From Prochlorococcus sp. AG-412-I05 (GTDB lineage Bacteria > Cyanobacteriota > Cyanobacteriia > PCC-6307 > Cyanobiaceae), in assembly GCA_003214855.1 (NCBI GenBank), contig QCLC01000007.1:20726-84725 (forward strand): a stretch of 64,000 bases of DNA. Direction: 5' to 3'. Under the pieces are notes generated by a model. It had not been told where the DNA came from. It worked only from the letters and a program-made list of their open reading frames with translations, and did not search any database. Position 1 is the stretch's first letter; each line of letters starts with the position of its first letter. Position numbers and translations under genes: made by a program. This document shows, piece after piece, positions 51,528 to 61,846 of the stretch.

Positions 51528-52436
51528 TTAGAACGTTCCCTCCTCTTGCAGGGGCCATTCTCGTGGGGGTTGAGGAATGCTTAGCTGCCGCAGCTGGCGA
51601 GTACGGGCCCAGAGGCGGGAAAACCATTGGCGTGCGGCTTGACTTGATGGCCCTATATATCGGGCCACTAAGCCTTGATCGAGACCACCACAAGCCATCG
51701 AACCTTCTAGGTTTGCGCGATCTGTTCGACAGTTCTTCAGAAGTGTCTCCATCACTTCGGCAGTCAGGGGATCCGGTGCGGCCCAAACAAACGATCCGAA
51801 CACGGGCTTTGTTCCCATGCCGTGCAAACTCTGCAGCACTTCGCTGTTGAGCTCGAGTTGATCGACTAGTTCCCATTGACGACCAATCGGGGTTTGTCGG
51901 CAGATCTCCAGGCTTGACCTCCAGGCGCCTTCGCTCAGTGTTTCTCCTGCAGCTGTGCGACCTAGGCGCACCACTTCGGCACAGAGAAAACTGGCTTTTG
52001 GTTGCAGTTCGACTTGCATCCGTTGCTTGTAGAGGCCTCCTTGAAAAACCACGAGCTCTTGGGGCAACCATTCCAGGTCAGCATTGGTGGCTAGTTCGAA
52101 GTGACACTCTTGACTTGCCCAGCGGCCTTTGGGGTGTTGTTTGGAGCGGCCTACGGAGCCATAGACCTTCTGGGCAGCCACACTCGTGACCAGGCCGCGG
52201 CTGTCTGCTTCAGCTTTGACCTTCACACTGAGCTGATCTCCTCCGACCAAACCCCCTGCGGTGTGGAGTAAGGGCAGTTGACAGCGGCCGTCATCATCAA
52301 GCTTGGCACGTTGCAGCTTTAATGGAGCCGTGCATTGGCTCTGATGCACGGTGAGCCGGGATTGAAGATCGTCTGCCGTAGTTTTGCTGATCAGTTGAAG
52401 GGAACATTGGCCGTGCCAGGGTCTATCGCCAGTCAT
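51528..52436 (-). CDS. ureD: Urease accessory protein UreD (start MTGDRPWHGQ preferred)
   Basis: LPLLHTAGGLVGGDQLSVKVKAEADSRGLVTSVAAQKVYGS. Confidence 0.92.
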   Translation of the reverse strand: MTGDRPWHGQCSLQLISKTTADDLQSRLTVHQSQCTAPLKLQRAKLDDDGRCQLPLLHTAGGLVGGDQLSVKVKAEADSRGLVTSVAAQKVYGSVGRSKQHPKGRWASQECHFELATNADLEWLPQELVVFQGGLYKQRMQVELQPKASFLCAEVVRLGRTAAGETLSEGAWRSSLEICRQTPIGRQWELVDQLELNSEVLQSLHGMGTKPVFGSFVWAAPDPLTAEVMETLLKNCRTDRANLEGSMACGGLDQGLVARYIGPSSQAARQWFSRLWARTRQLRQLSIPQPPREWPLQEEGTF

Positions 52437-52519
52437 CGGAGCACGCTGTGATCGAGCACGGTTTAACTCTTTAGCAACACTCACGGATGGAGCAGTTGCC
52501 GTTTGGCAGCCTTTTGGTC

Positions 52520-53032
52520 ATGAGCTTGGTCGATTTTCCTTCTCTCGATACTGTTCCGGTGCTTACCCGCAGGCTTGATGCTGTTGGGGTTGAGGCTTGC
52601 ATGCAGTTGCCTCTCACTGCTGAAGAACGCACCCGTTTGCGAGGGCTGCGATGCACGGCTTGTGGTCAGTCCGTCTTATTGCAATTGCCGCGGCAGGGCC
52701 CATTGCAGCCTGGAGAAAGTTTGGCTGCGGCAGAAGGTCCTGTTTTGGTGAGGGTGGACGCTGCTCCTGAGAAACTGTTGGTGGTGAGGGCTCCTTCAGA
52801 ACTGGCTCTGCTTGAGGCGGCTTATCACTTGGGTAATCGTCACGTGGCACTAGAGCTACGTACGAAGCAGCTGCGTTTGCTAGATGATCCTGTCTTAGCC
52901 GATCTGCTACGGGTGCGTGGCTTGGCTCTGGAGTCTCTGATGGAGCCATTTTATCCGGAGCCTGGGGCCTATCAAGGCGTCCATAGCCATGATCACCAGC
53001 CCATTGATGGGCAGCAACAACGTCATTACTGA
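52520..53032 (+). CDS. ureE: Urease accessory protein UreE (start may be 52487)
   Basis: YHLGNRHVALEL; C-terminal His-containing tail GVHSHDHQPIDGQQQRHY. Confidence 0.9.
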   Translation: MSLVDFPSLDTVPVLTRRLDAVGVEACMQLPLTAEERTRLRGLRCTACGQSVLLQLPRQGPLQPGESLAAAEGPVLVRVDAAPEKLLVVRAPSELALLEAAYHLGNRHVALELRTKQLRLLDDPVLADLLRVRGLALESLMEPFYPEPGAYQGVHSHDHQPIDGQQQRHY

Positions 53033-53715
53033 TGAGCAGTCTCGCTTTGCTTCAGCTTGTTAGCCCGGCTTTGCCGGTGGGTGCGTTCAGTTATTCGGAG
53101 GGTTTGGAACTGCTGGTGCAGCGAGAGCAGCTTCAGGATCGAGCAACTTTGGCAAGTTGGTTGGAGGCGGAGCTCAGTCGCGGGCAGGTCATCATCGAAG
53201 CTGCTGCTTTGCGTCCCCTGCGTCAGTCCCTCAGCCAATGGAAGGTGAGTGATGAGCAGGGCAAAGTTGACCATGGCACTGACGTGCGCGATTGGGCTCA
53301 ATGGTTGATTGCACTGCGAGATGCGGCTGAAGTCAGAGCGCAGCAGCAGCAAATGGGTCGCTCTCTATTGCAGTTATTAGCCGATCTGGGTCATCCTCTC
53401 CCTGATGGAGGAGTGGATTTTGGTTGGCCAGTGGCGTGGGCTTGGGCTGGTTTGTCTTGGGAGATAACGCCTTTGGAGGTTGTGCAGGGTTACCTGTTTG
53501 GTTGGGTGGCTAATCAGCTCAGTGCGGCCGTGCGTCTTGTTCCGCTGGGGCCAACTGAGGCACAACGGTTGCAACGTCAGCTTCAGCCGCTGATTGAAAT
53601 GCAGGCCATTAGCTTGCTTGATGTGGATCCACAGCAGCTTTGGTGCGGAGGAGTGGGTTCTGCTATTGCCCAGCTCTCCCATGCTGAGCTTTATTCCCGA
53701 TTATTCCGGAGCTGA
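53032..53715 (+). CDS. ureF: Urease accessory protein UreF
   Basis: [25 protein letters not shown]. Confidence 0.95.
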   Translation: MSSLALLQLVSPALPVGAFSYSEGLELLVQREQLQDRATLASWLEAELSRGQVIIEAAALRPLRQSLSQWKVSDEQGKVDHGTDVRDWAQWLIALRDAAEVRAQQQQMGRSLLQLLADLGHPLPDGGVDFGWPVAWAWAGLSWEITPLEVVQGYLFGWVANQLSAAVRLVPLGPTEAQRLQRQLQPLIEMQAISLLDVDPQQLWCGGVGSAIAQLSHAELYSRLFRS

Positions 53716-54329
53716 TGAGTAGCAAACTGCGCTTAGGTGTGGCTGGCCCGGTGGGTTCGGGTAAGACAGCTCTAGTGGAGGCAATCTGTCGCCGTCTACG
53801 AGATCAATTGCAATTAGCAGTTGTCACAAATGACATCTATACCCAGGAAGATGCAGAGTTCTTGACGCGTGTTGGAGCTCTTGAGCCAGAGCGTATTCGC
53901 GGAGTGGAAACAGGCGGTTGTCCTCATACTGCTATTCGTGAGGATTGTTCGATTAATCGCGCGGCGGTAGAAGATCTGGAGCGAAATTTTCCAGATCTTG
54001 ATGTTGTGCTTGTTGAGAGTGGTGGCGATAATCTTGCCGCCAGCTTCAGTCCAGAATTGGTGGACCTTTGCATCTATGTGATTGATGTGGCGGCTGGCGA
54101 CAAGATCCCTCGCAAGGGTGGCCCTGGGATTACACGCTCGGATTTATTGGTGATCAACAAGATTGATCTCGCTGTCCATGTAGGGGCCAACTTGGAGGTG
54201 ATGGAGCGCGATACGACGCGGATGCGGGGAGAGCGCCCTTGGTGTTTCACCAACTTGCGGAGCGGCGATGGCCTGGAGAGTGTGCTGCAATTTTTGTTGC
54301 AACAGATACCAAATCGACCTGAGCAATGA
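53715..54329 (+). CDS. ureG: Urease accessory GTPase UreG
   Basis: [49 protein letters not shown]. Confidence 0.98.
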   Translation: MSSKLRLGVAGPVGSGKTALVEAICRRLRDQLQLAVVTNDIYTQEDAEFLTRVGALEPERIRGVETGGCPHTAIREDCSINRAAVEDLERNFPDLDVVLVESGGDNLAASFSPELVDLCIYVIDVAAGDKIPRKGGPGITRSDLLVINKIDLAVHVGANLEVMERDTTRMRGERPWCFTNLRSGDGLESVLQFLLQQIPNRPEQ

Positions 54330-54346
54330 TCAGCGCAAAGGGCTTT

Positions 54347-54360
54347 GTATCATTCACTAC
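54347..54360 (+). promoter_or_regulatory. NtcA box GTA-N8-TAC upstream of urtA
   Basis: GTATCATTCACTAC; TAN3T (TACGTT, 54383-54388) begins 22 nt after the box. Confidence 0.82.
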
Positions 54361-54440
54361 AGAATCATGCCTGGCTGATCTTTACGTTCCCCAAGCCGCC
54401 CGAATAGGCGTGCTCCATATTCTGCCTATCTACGGTTTCG

Positions 54441-55733
54441 ATGAACGTTTCATTCTCAAAGCGCCTTGTGGCTGGCTTCGCCGCAACCGCCGTTGGTGTC
54501 AGCATTACGGCTTGCGGTGGTGGTGATAAAACTGCTAACACCGATTTCGACGACACGGTCACGGTTGGTATTCTCCATTCCTTAAGTGGCACGATGGCCA
54601 TCTCGGAGTCCACCCTTGTGGACACAGAGAAAATGGCGATTGAAGAGATCAACGCTGCCGGTGGAGTTGAAGTTGATGGCAAGAAATACAAGATTGACTA
54701 CATCGTTGAAGATGGCGCTTCTGATTGGCCAACCTTCGCTGAGAAATCTGAGAAGCTGATCGATCAGGACAAGGTGCCTGTTGTCTTTGGTGGTTGGACG
54801 TCGGCAAGTCGTAAGGCCATGCTGCCGGTTTATGAATCGAAGAATGCATTCCTCTATTACCCGATTCAGTACGAAGGCCAGGAGTGCTCCAATAACATCT
54901 TCTACACAGGTGCGACTCCGAATCAGCAGTCGGAGCCTGCAACCAAGTTCATGTTCGAGAAGTCGCCTGCTGCTGGCAAGCCCTTCTTCCTTGTAGGTTC
55001 TGATTACGTTTTCCCTCGCACCTCCAACACCATCACTAAGGAGCAGGTCAAAGCTCTGGGTGGAAAAGTTGTTGGAGAGGATTATTTGCCCCTCGGCAAC
55101 ACTGAAGTGGCGCCGATCATCGCCAAGATCAAGAAGGCATTGCCTGACGGTGGTGTGATCATCAACACCCTCAATGGTGACCAGAACGTCGCTTTCTTTA
55201 AGCAGATTCAGGATGCCGGACTTACTCCTGACAATGGCTACTACGTGATGAGCTATTCCATCGCGGAAGAAGAGATCAGCACGATCGGGCCTGAGTTCCT
55301 TGAGGGACACTATGGGGCTTGGAATTACATGATGTCGATTGATACACCTGCTTCGAAGAAGTTTGCATCTGACTTCAAGGCCAAATATGGCAAGGACCGT
55401 CAGGTTGCTGACCCTCAGGAGTCTGCTTACAACATGGTGTATCTGTGGAAAGCTGCGGTCGAGAAGGCCAATAGCTTTGATGACGACAAGGTACGTGAAG
55501 CTTTGATCGGAATTAAGTTTGATGCGCCTCAGGGCCCTGTGACAGTGATGCCAAACCATCACCTGTCTCAGACCGTACGTATCGGCAAGATCACCAAAGA
55601 TGGTCAGTTCGAGATTCTTGAAGAGACAGATGGCCCTGTGGCTCCACAGGCTTGGAACCAGTTCGAGCCAAGTTCCAAGGGCTTTGCTTGCGATTGGACT
55701 GACGCCAACAAAGGCGAGAAGTACAAGCTTTGA
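54441..55733 (+). CDS. urtA: Urea ABC transporter substrate-binding lipoprotein
   Basis: Lipobox-like SITACGGG; VTVGILHSLSGTMAISESTLVDTEKMAIEEINAAGGV; followed by urtBCDE. Confidence 0.96.
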   Translation: MNVSFSKRLVAGFAATAVGVSITACGGGDKTANTDFDDTVTVGILHSLSGTMAISESTLVDTEKMAIEEINAAGGVEVDGKKYKIDYIVEDGASDWPTFAEKSEKLIDQDKVPVVFGGWTSASRKAMLPVYESKNAFLYYPIQYEGQECSNNIFYTGATPNQQSEPATKFMFEKSPAAGKPFFLVGSDYVFPRTSNTITKEQVKALGGKVVGEDYLPLGNTEVAPIIAKIKKALPDGGVIINTLNGDQNVAFFKQIQDAGLTPDNGYYVMSYSIAEEEISTIGPEFLEGHYGAWNYMMSIDTPASKKFASDFKAKYGKDRQVADPQESAYNMVYLWKAAVEKANSFDDDKVREALIGIKFDAPQGPVTVMPNHHLSQTVRIGKITKDGQFEILEETDGPVAPQAWNQFEPSSKGFACDWTDANKGEKYKL

Positions 55734-55739
55734 ATACTT

Positions 55740-55765
55740 TGCCAAGGCGTTTTTCCGCTTTGGCA
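55740..55765 (+). terminator. Hairpin 1 in urtA-urtB spacer
   Basis: TGCCAAgGCG-TTTTTC-CGCtTTGGCA. Confidence 0.5.
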
Positions 55766-55772
55766 TTGTTTG

Positions 55773-55798
55773 GGAGGAGTCCGGAAACGGGCTCCTCC
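55773..55798 (+). terminator. Hairpin 2 in urtA-urtB spacer, followed by T-rich sequence
   Basis: GGAGGAGTCC-GGAAAC-GGGCTCCTCC then TTTCGTCGTTTTTTC. Confidence 0.65.
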
Positions 55799-55831
55799 TT
55801 TCGTCGTTTTTTCGGTCTCTGATCTTCGCTC

Positions 55832-56986
55832 GTGCAACTGCTTCTTGAAAGTCTTTTCAATGGTGTGGCCATCGGCTCGGTGCTGCTGGTTGCTGCCCTC
55901 GGACTGGCGATAGTCTTCGGCCTAATGGGTGTCATTAACCTTGCCCACGGCGAGCTAATCATGCTCGGGGCTTACACCACGTATGTGGTACAGCTGATCT
56001 TCAAGCTGCCTGCTCTGCAGCCTGTCTACAACGCTTATGTGTTGGTGGCGATCCCTCTGGCCTTCATTGTTAGTGGTGTGGTTGGTATCTTGCTAGAACG
56101 CACCGTGATACGTCGTCTCTACGGCAACCCGTTGGAGACATTGTTGGCAACTTGGGGCGTCAGCCTGATTCTGCAGCAGTTTGTGCGCAGTGTTCCACTC
56201 GCTTACGCTGCTGGCTTGGTGCTGGCGTTAGTGCTTGGCTTCAGCTTGCCGATCGTCCTGCCTGGACAGCTTTTGGATAGGCCGCGTGCCCGCCTGGTTC
56301 GTGCCGGAAGCTGGCTTGTGTCGGCTCTGGCTGGTGTGTTATTGGCGGGTGGCTTGGCTTCTCAGATCAGTCGTATCGCTCGTGCGACCTCTCGCAATGT
56401 CGATGTCACGGCACCTAAGTGGATGCGTGGGGGGATTGAACTGTCGGGCATGATCTTCCCTGTGCCGCGCTTGGTGATCATTGTGATCACGATCCTCGCT
56501 GTACTCGGTATCACCTGGTTCCTGAATCGCAGTGTATGGGGGATGCGCATCAGGGCAGTGACTCAGAATCGCTCGATGAGTGATTGCCTTGGCATCTCAA
56601 CCGATACCGTAGATGTACTTACCTTTGGCATCGGTTCCGGTTTGGCCGGCATCGCGGGGGTAGCGGTGTCTTTGTTGGGATCCGTGGGACCCAACGTCGG
56701 CACTTCTTATATCGTCGGCTGCTTCATGGTGGTGGTGCTTGGAGGTGTGGGAAATCTGTTCGGCACAGTGTTGGCCTCCTTTGCTATTGGTGTTTTAACA
56801 GACCTGATTGGTGCTGGCCGTTTGCTCAGTATCTGGCCTTCGATGCCCGCGCCATTGGCGAGCGTGGTTGATTTTTTTGCTACCACGAGCATGGCCCAGG
56901 TAATGGTGTTTGCATTGATTGTGGTGTTCTTGCAGTTCCGTCCTGCTGGCCTGTTTCCCCAGCGGGGACGCATGGTGGAGGCTTAA
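55832..56986 (+). CDS. urtB: Urea ABC transporter permease UrtB
   Basis: LIV-type permease; IVFGLMGVINLAHGELIMLGAYTTYVVQ. Confidence 0.95.
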   Translation: MQLLLESLFNGVAIGSVLLVAALGLAIVFGLMGVINLAHGELIMLGAYTTYVVQLIFKLPALQPVYNAYVLVAIPLAFIVSGVVGILLERTVIRRLYGNPLETLLATWGVSLILQQFVRSVPLAYAAGLVLALVLGFSLPIVLPGQLLDRPRARLVRAGSWLVSALAGVLLAGGLASQISRIARATSRNVDVTAPKWMRGGIELSGMIFPVPRLVIIVITILAVLGITWFLNRSVWGMRIRAVTQNRSMSDCLGISTDTVDVLTFGIGSGLAGIAGVAVSLLGSVGPNVGTSYIVGCFMVVVLGGVGNLFGTVLASFAIGVLTDLIGAGRLLSIWPSMPAPLASVVDFFATTSMAQVMVFALIVVFLQFRPAGLFPQRGRMVEA

Positions 56987-56990
56987 ATCG

Positions 56991-58118
56991 ATGTTGCAAG
57001 CGTTTCAACAACACCGGTGGCCTCTGGTGATTGTTTGGGTCTTGATCATTGCTGCGATTGTGGCGGCGCCTGCCGTGTTGCCTGTATTTGGGCTCAAGCT
57101 GCTGGGCCGTTTTCTCTCTCTCTCGATCGTGGCCCTCGGCATCGATTTGATTTGGGGTTTTACAGGCTTATTGAGCCTGGGCCAGGGCATCTTCTTTGCG
57201 CTTGGTGGTTACGCCGTAGCAATGTATTTGCAGCTCAACAGCTCGAGCGAGCAGCCCAACGGGATTCCAGAGTTCTTCAGCCTTTATGGGGTGGATCAGC
57301 TGCCTGGATTTTGGCAGCCGTTTTATTCGCCTTGGTTCACGCTGATTGCGATCTGGTTGATCCCTGCACTACTGGCCGCGCTGTTGGGGAACTTGGTGTT
57401 CCGTAACCGGATCAAGGGCGTTTATTTTTCGATTCTGACTCAGGCTGCCTTGCTGGTTTTCTTTAATTTCTTCAATGGCCAGCAGAAACTGATCAACGGC
57501 ACCAACGGTCTTAAGACTGGCGTTACAAAGCTCTTTGGTGAGGAGGTGGGCTCGGATTTGATGCAGCGAGGTTTCTTTTGGTTAACGGCCTTGATCGTAA
57601 TCCTGGCCTGGCTGGCTGTGCGCTGGGTGGTGCGCGGTCGCTTTGGTGAAGTGTTGATCGCCATTCGCGATGATGAACCGCGTTTGCGCTTCGCTGGTTA
57701 CAACCCCACTTTGTTTAAAACCATCGTGTTTGCGATGGCTGGTGGCTTGGCCGGCATCGGTGGTGCTCTTTACACAGTGCAGTCCGGCATCGTTTCGCCT
57801 CAATACATGACTGTTCCGTACTCCATTGACATGGTGATTTGGGTGGCAGTTGGTGGACGCGGAACTTTGATTGGTGCCATTCTCGGAGCCTTAGTGATCA
57901 ACTTGGTTAAATTTCAATTCCAGTCCTTGTGGCCAGAAGGCTGGCTATTTGTGCTTGGCGGCTTATTCATTCTTGTAGTCACCGTTCTGCCAGAAGGTGT
58001 GATTGGTTGGTTACAGGCGGGCGGTCCTCGCAACCTGCTAACTCGCTTGGGTGTTCCGCGCCGGATCGGCACCTATCCAAGATTGGAAATCGATGGCAAG
58101 GAGGAGGCGAAGTCATGA
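56991..58118 (+). CDS. urtC: Urea ABC transporter permease UrtC (start MLQAFQQHRW)
   Basis: DLIWGFTGLLSLGQGIFFALGGYAVAMYL. Confidence 0.95.
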   Translation: MLQAFQQHRWPLVIVWVLIIAAIVAAPAVLPVFGLKLLGRFLSLSIVALGIDLIWGFTGLLSLGQGIFFALGGYAVAMYLQLNSSSEQPNGIPEFFSLYGVDQLPGFWQPFYSPWFTLIAIWLIPALLAALLGNLVFRNRIKGVYFSILTQAALLVFFNFFNGQQKLINGTNGLKTGVTKLFGEEVGSDLMQRGFFWLTALIVILAWLAVRWVVRGRFGEVLIAIRDDEPRLRFAGYNPTLFKTIVFAMAGGLAGIGGALYTVQSGIVSPQYMTVPYSIDMVIWVAVGGRGTLIGAILGALVINLVKFQFQSLWPEGWLFVLGGLFILVVTVLPEGVIGWLQAGGPRNLLTRLGVPRRIGTYPRLEIDGKEEAKS

Positions 58119-58867
58119 CAACCGCTTTGCTTGAGATGCGTCAAATCAGTGTCAGCTTTGATGGCTTTATGGCACTGCGGGATCTCAATCTCAGCCTGCA
58201 GCCAGGAGAATTGCGCGCCGTGATTGGTCCCAACGGTGCAGGCAAGACCACCTTCCTTGACGTGATCACTGGCAAGCTGCGACCAACGGCAGGTGATGTT
58301 TTGTTTAAGGGCCGATCTCTTTTAAACAAGCCGGAACACAGGATTGCGCGCCTTGGCATTGGTAGGAAGTTTCAGAGCCCGAGAGTCTTCGAAAACCTCA
58401 CTGTTGAGGAAAACCTCGCCTTGGCGGTCAGTCATCCCAAGCGTCCTTGGCCACTTTTAAGTGCAGGTCTTAGTGCTGTTGAGCGCGATCGTATTGCCCA
58501 TTTGATGGGTATCGTTTCTCTGCAGACACGTGCGCATCAAGTTGCTGGGTCGTTGTCTCATGGTCAGAAGCAGTGGCTCGAGATCGCGATGCTTGTGGGT
58601 CAGTCTCCTGACCTGTTATTGGTTGATGAACCAGTTGCTGGTTTGACGGATGAGGAAACGGATCTCACTGCGGATCTGCTTAAGTCTCTCGTTGGTGATC
58701 ACACTGTTTTGGTGATTGACCATGACATGGAGTTCATCCGGCGCCTGGAGAGTCAGGTTTCTGTTCTGCATCAGGGGCATGTTTTGTGCGAGGGCTCGAT
58801 GGATCAGATTCAGTGTGATCCACGCGTGATCGAGGTGTATCTAGGTCGCAATGAGGAGGCTGCTTGA
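58115..58867 (+). CDS. urtD: Urea ABC transporter ATPase UrtD (start MTTALLEMRQ)
   Basis: VIGPNGAGKTTFLDVITGKLRPTAGDV; SLSHGQKQWLEIAMLVGQSPDLLLVDEPVAGL. Confidence 0.96.
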   Translation: MTTALLEMRQISVSFDGFMALRDLNLSLQPGELRAVIGPNGAGKTTFLDVITGKLRPTAGDVLFKGRSLLNKPEHRIARLGIGRKFQSPRVFENLTVEENLALAVSHPKRPWPLLSAGLSAVERDRIAHLMGIVSLQTRAHQVAGSLSHGQKQWLEIAMLVGQSPDLLLVDEPVAGLTDEETDLTADLLKSLVGDHTVLVIDHDMEFIRRLESQVSVLHQGHVLCEGSMDQIQCDPRVIEVYLGRNEEAA

Positions 58868-58910
58868 TGCAGAGATTTCTACCTATGTCGTTCATGATTT
58901 GGTTAAGCCG

Positions 58911-59618
58911 ATGACCCTACTCGAGATTCGCGGCTTAAACACCTACTATGGAGAGAGTCATATCCTTAGGGATGTCGACCTTACCGTGAAAGCTGGTGAG
59001 ATGGTCTGCTTGATCGGCCGCAACGGTGTAGGTAAGACCACGTTGTTGAAATCGTTAATCGGTCTGTTGCGTCCTCGTAGTGGAGAGATTCTGTTTAGCG
59101 GCGAAGGCTTGGATCGCCATCCTCCGCATCAGCGGGCTCGTGCGGGCATTGGTTATGTGCCTCAGGGGCGAGAAATTATTCCCCATCTGACGGTGGAGGA
59201 GAACCTGCTGCTAGGGATGGAGGCATTGCCCGGAGGCTTGGCGCGTAACCACAGCATTGACCCGCTTGTGTATGAGTTGTTCCCGATCCTGCAGGAGTTT
59301 TTGCCGCGTAAAGGCGGAGATCTCAGCGGTGGGCAGCAGCAGCAGCTAGCGATTGCTCGGGCTCTGCTTGGCAAACCGAAATTGCTCCTGCTAGATGAAC
59401 CGACGGAGGGTATTCAGCCTAATATCGTTCAAGATATTGAAAGAGCTGTTCGACGCATTATTGCCGAGACAGGGATTGGCGTTCTTTTGGTAGAACAGCA
59501 TCTGCACTTTGTTCGTCAAGCTGATCGCTACTACGCTATGCAACGAGGTGGCATTGTGGCCAGTGGTCCAACCAGCGACCTTAGTCAGGCAGTGGTGGAT
59601 CAATTCCTAAGTGTATGA
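58911..59618 (+). CDS. urtE: Urea ABC transporter ATPase UrtE (start MTLLEIRGLNTYYG)
   Basis: LIGRNGVGKTTLLKSLIGLLRP; DLSGGQQQQLAIARALLGKPKLLLLDEPTEGIQP. Confidence 0.96.
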   Translation: MTLLEIRGLNTYYGESHILRDVDLTVKAGEMVCLIGRNGVGKTTLLKSLIGLLRPRSGEILFSGEGLDRHPPHQRARAGIGYVPQGREIIPHLTVEENLLLGMEALPGGLARNHSIDPLVYELFPILQEFLPRKGGDLSGGQQQQLAIARALLGKPKLLLLDEPTEGIQPNIVQDIERAVRRIIAETGIGVLLVEQHLHFVRQADRYYAMQRGGIVASGPTSDLSQAVVDQFLSV

Positions 59619-59645
59619 GTGCGTTTGAAGATGTTTAGGGCTGGG

Positions 59646-60509
59646 TCATTCATCTGTATGCCTGGGAGAACTGTCAGTGTTGTTGGCTTTTAAGAGGGAG
59701 TACCAAAGGCCTTCAGGATCCGACCATGCTTTGAGCAGATGATCATTGAGCTTCACGATGGGTTGGCAGCTGAGGCTATTAATTAGGAGCCATTGATCAT
59801 CTTTTTCTGGTGTGGCTTCTAGTTGAGTTTCTTGCAGCCATCCATGTTCGAGGCCCTGTTGCCGCATGACACCTGGTAGACAGCCACTGACAAGACGAGG
59901 TGTGAGCCAATGATTGTTTCGTCGCACGATGAGGTTGGCGGTACTGCCACAACACAGTTCACCGCTTGTGCTGAGCAGGATGGCCTCATCGCAATTCGAG
60001 TTCTGGGCTTCGTGGCGCGCCTGTATCGCTTGACCATAGGCGAATGTTTTGAAACGACTCAAGCGACTATTGGCGTTGCGACGCTCATGGCAACTGATCA
60101 TCGTCGTAAGTGGAGTAAAGCAGGGTTGCATTGCATTCAGCTCTAGCCAGAAGCGATGGGTTGTTGATTTCGGGTTACTCTGGGGCAGGCTGATGCCTCG
60201 GTTTGAACGATCGCCACGGCTCCAGTTGAGGCGTAGGGCCCCATTGCCATTCTCCAAGTTGCATTGTTTCAGGCCCTCTTTGATCAGAGGTGTCAACCAT
60301 TTCGCTGTAGGCGGGGGGGCCATCCCTAGCAGGGATGCACTGGTTTGCCAGCGGCTGAGATGAGCATTGAGAAGTTGTGGATGTCCATCAAGGATCAGAA
60401 TTGTCTCAAAGATTCCATCGGCAAGCTGCAGGCCTCGATCTCTTAGAGGAAGAGCGAGCTCTGCAGGGCTACCCCAGCTGCCATCGATCCAGGCAATCTG
60501 GCTTTTCAT
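59646..60509 (-). CDS. Class IV aminotransferase (PabC-like; start [13 protein letters not shown])
   Basis: LPLRDRGLQLADGIFETILILDGHPQLLNAHLSRW; NSNCDEAILLSTSGELCCGSTANLIV. Confidence 0.85.
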   Translation of the reverse strand: MKSQIAWIDGSWGSPAELALPLRDRGLQLADGIFETILILDGHPQLLNAHLSRWQTSASLLGMAPPPTAKWLTPLIKEGLKQCNLENGNGALRLNWSRGDRSNRGISLPQSNPKSTTHRFWLELNAMQPCFTPLTTMISCHERRNANSRLSRFKTFAYGQAIQARHEAQNSNCDEAILLSTSGELCCGSTANLIVRRNNHWLTPRLVSGCLPGVMRQQGLEHGWLQETQLEATPEKDDQWLLINSLSCQPIVKLNDHLLKAWSDPEGLWYSLLKANNTDSSPRHTDE

Positions 60510-61846
60510 TGCAGTGCCTCCAGTAGTGGCAGCAGTTTCCAGTTCAGCTCTTCCGCTTCGCAATCGGGGTCGGAACCGGTCACGATGCCGCAGCCCGCAT
60601 GGGCTCGTAACGTGTTCCCCTCGAGCAACATCGAGCGAATCAAAATGCTGCTGTCGAGCTGCCCATCCCAGTTGAGATGCAACAACGAGCCGCAATAGGG
60701 TCCGCGTGCTGTTGGTTCCAGGTCGTGCAGTCGCTGACAGGCGCGCAGCTTGGGGGCACCGCTGATCGAACCTCCCGGCCAGCAGGCTTTCAGCAGGTCT
60801 ACCCACGATTGGTCTGATCGAAGTTGTCCTTGCACGACTGAGGTGAGGTGATGCACATGGGGATAACTCTCAAGGCCTACCAATTGAGGCACTGTGATGG
60901 AGCCGGGTTGACAGACTCGCCCTAGATCGTTGCGCAATAGATCGACGATCATCACGTTTTCAGCTCGGTCTTTGCTGCTGCAAACAAGATCAGCTGCCAG
61001 ATCAGCGTCTTGTCTCGGGTTGGGGTGGCGAGGTCGGGTTCCTTTGATTGGTCGTGTTTCAACTTCTCCTGTCGGGAGTGCTTTTAGGAAACGCTCTGGA
61101 GAGGCGGAGATCACGGCTTCACCTTTTGCAAGGCCTGCAGCTATTACCAGGCCGGCAAAGGGAGCTGGGTTGTGGTGGCGAAGTTTTAGGAAAAGGTCAA
61201 CGGCGAAGCTTCCCGAAGGGATCGTGGTGGTACAGCAAGCGCTGAGATTGGCCTGGAAAATATCGCCGCTGGCAATCCAATCTCGGATCTGCTGCACATC
61301 ACGTGCATAGTCAGCTCTAGTGGTGAGCCATTCCCATGCATTGACGGGAATGTTGAGGTCTGTTGTTGCAAGTAACGACTCATCTTTGCTGCTTTTAGGT
61401 GCATCTTCAGTTGGGTTGGCTTCTAGCCAGTTAGCCAGCTCTTGCAGTCGTTTGGGATCACACCCTTCGATCCAGAGTTGATGCTTTTGAAGGTCGAATC
61501 GCAGTATTGGATCGTGACGCGCCATCCACAGAGTCGCCATGGAATCTGCTTTCCAGGGATTTTTGGGTTCTATCCAGGCTCCTGCCTCATAGCTAAGCCA
61601 GCCAGTCCAGTGGCCTGGCTTTAGATGCCGCAGTGCCTCAAAAGGATTGCTGGCACCTTTTTCGCCAGGGATGCCTCGGCAACAAATCTGATTAATGGGA
61701 TCGACTGCCAGAGTCGCCCAACGACCGAGACCACTGCCGTCTCCATCCAGCCAGACAAGCCCAGCTTCTCCCCAAGTTTTGGTGAGTCGTTTTGCCAACA
61801 TGGCTGGTTCTTGCCAGCGGCAAAGTCGCCGCTCCAGAGCAGTCAT
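60506..61846 (-). CDS. Chorismate-binding para-aminobenzoate/anthranilate synthase component I (PabB-like; start [11 protein letters not shown])
   Basis: [66 protein letters not shown]. Confidence 0.93.
   Translation of the reverse strand: MTALERRLCRWQEPAMLAKRLTKTWGEAGLVWLDGDGSGLGRWATLAVDPINQICCRGIPGEKGASNPFEALRHLKPGHWTGWLSYEAGAWIEPKNPWKADSMATLWMARHDPILRFDLQKHQLWIEGCDPKRLQELANWLEANPTEDAPKSSKDESLLATTDLNIPVNAWEWLTTRADYARDVQQIRDWIASGDIFQANLSACCTTTIPSGSFAVDLFLKLRHHNPAPFAGLVIAAGLAKGEAVISASPERFLKALPTGEVETRPIKGTRPRHPNPRQDADLAADLVCSSKDRAENVMIVDLLRNDLGRVCQPGSITVPQLVGLESYPHVHHLTSVVQGQLRSDQSWVDLLKACWPGGSISGAPKLRACQRLHDLEPTARGPYCGSLLHLNWDGQLDSSILIRSMLLEGNTLRAHAGCGIVTGSDPDCEAEELNWKLLPLLEALQ

Noticed and set aside
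54582-55766. 394-aa ORF on the minus strand covering almost all of urtA
   Set aside because: Fully antisense to a clear UrtA; no recognisable motifs; best explained by codon structure of the sense gene.
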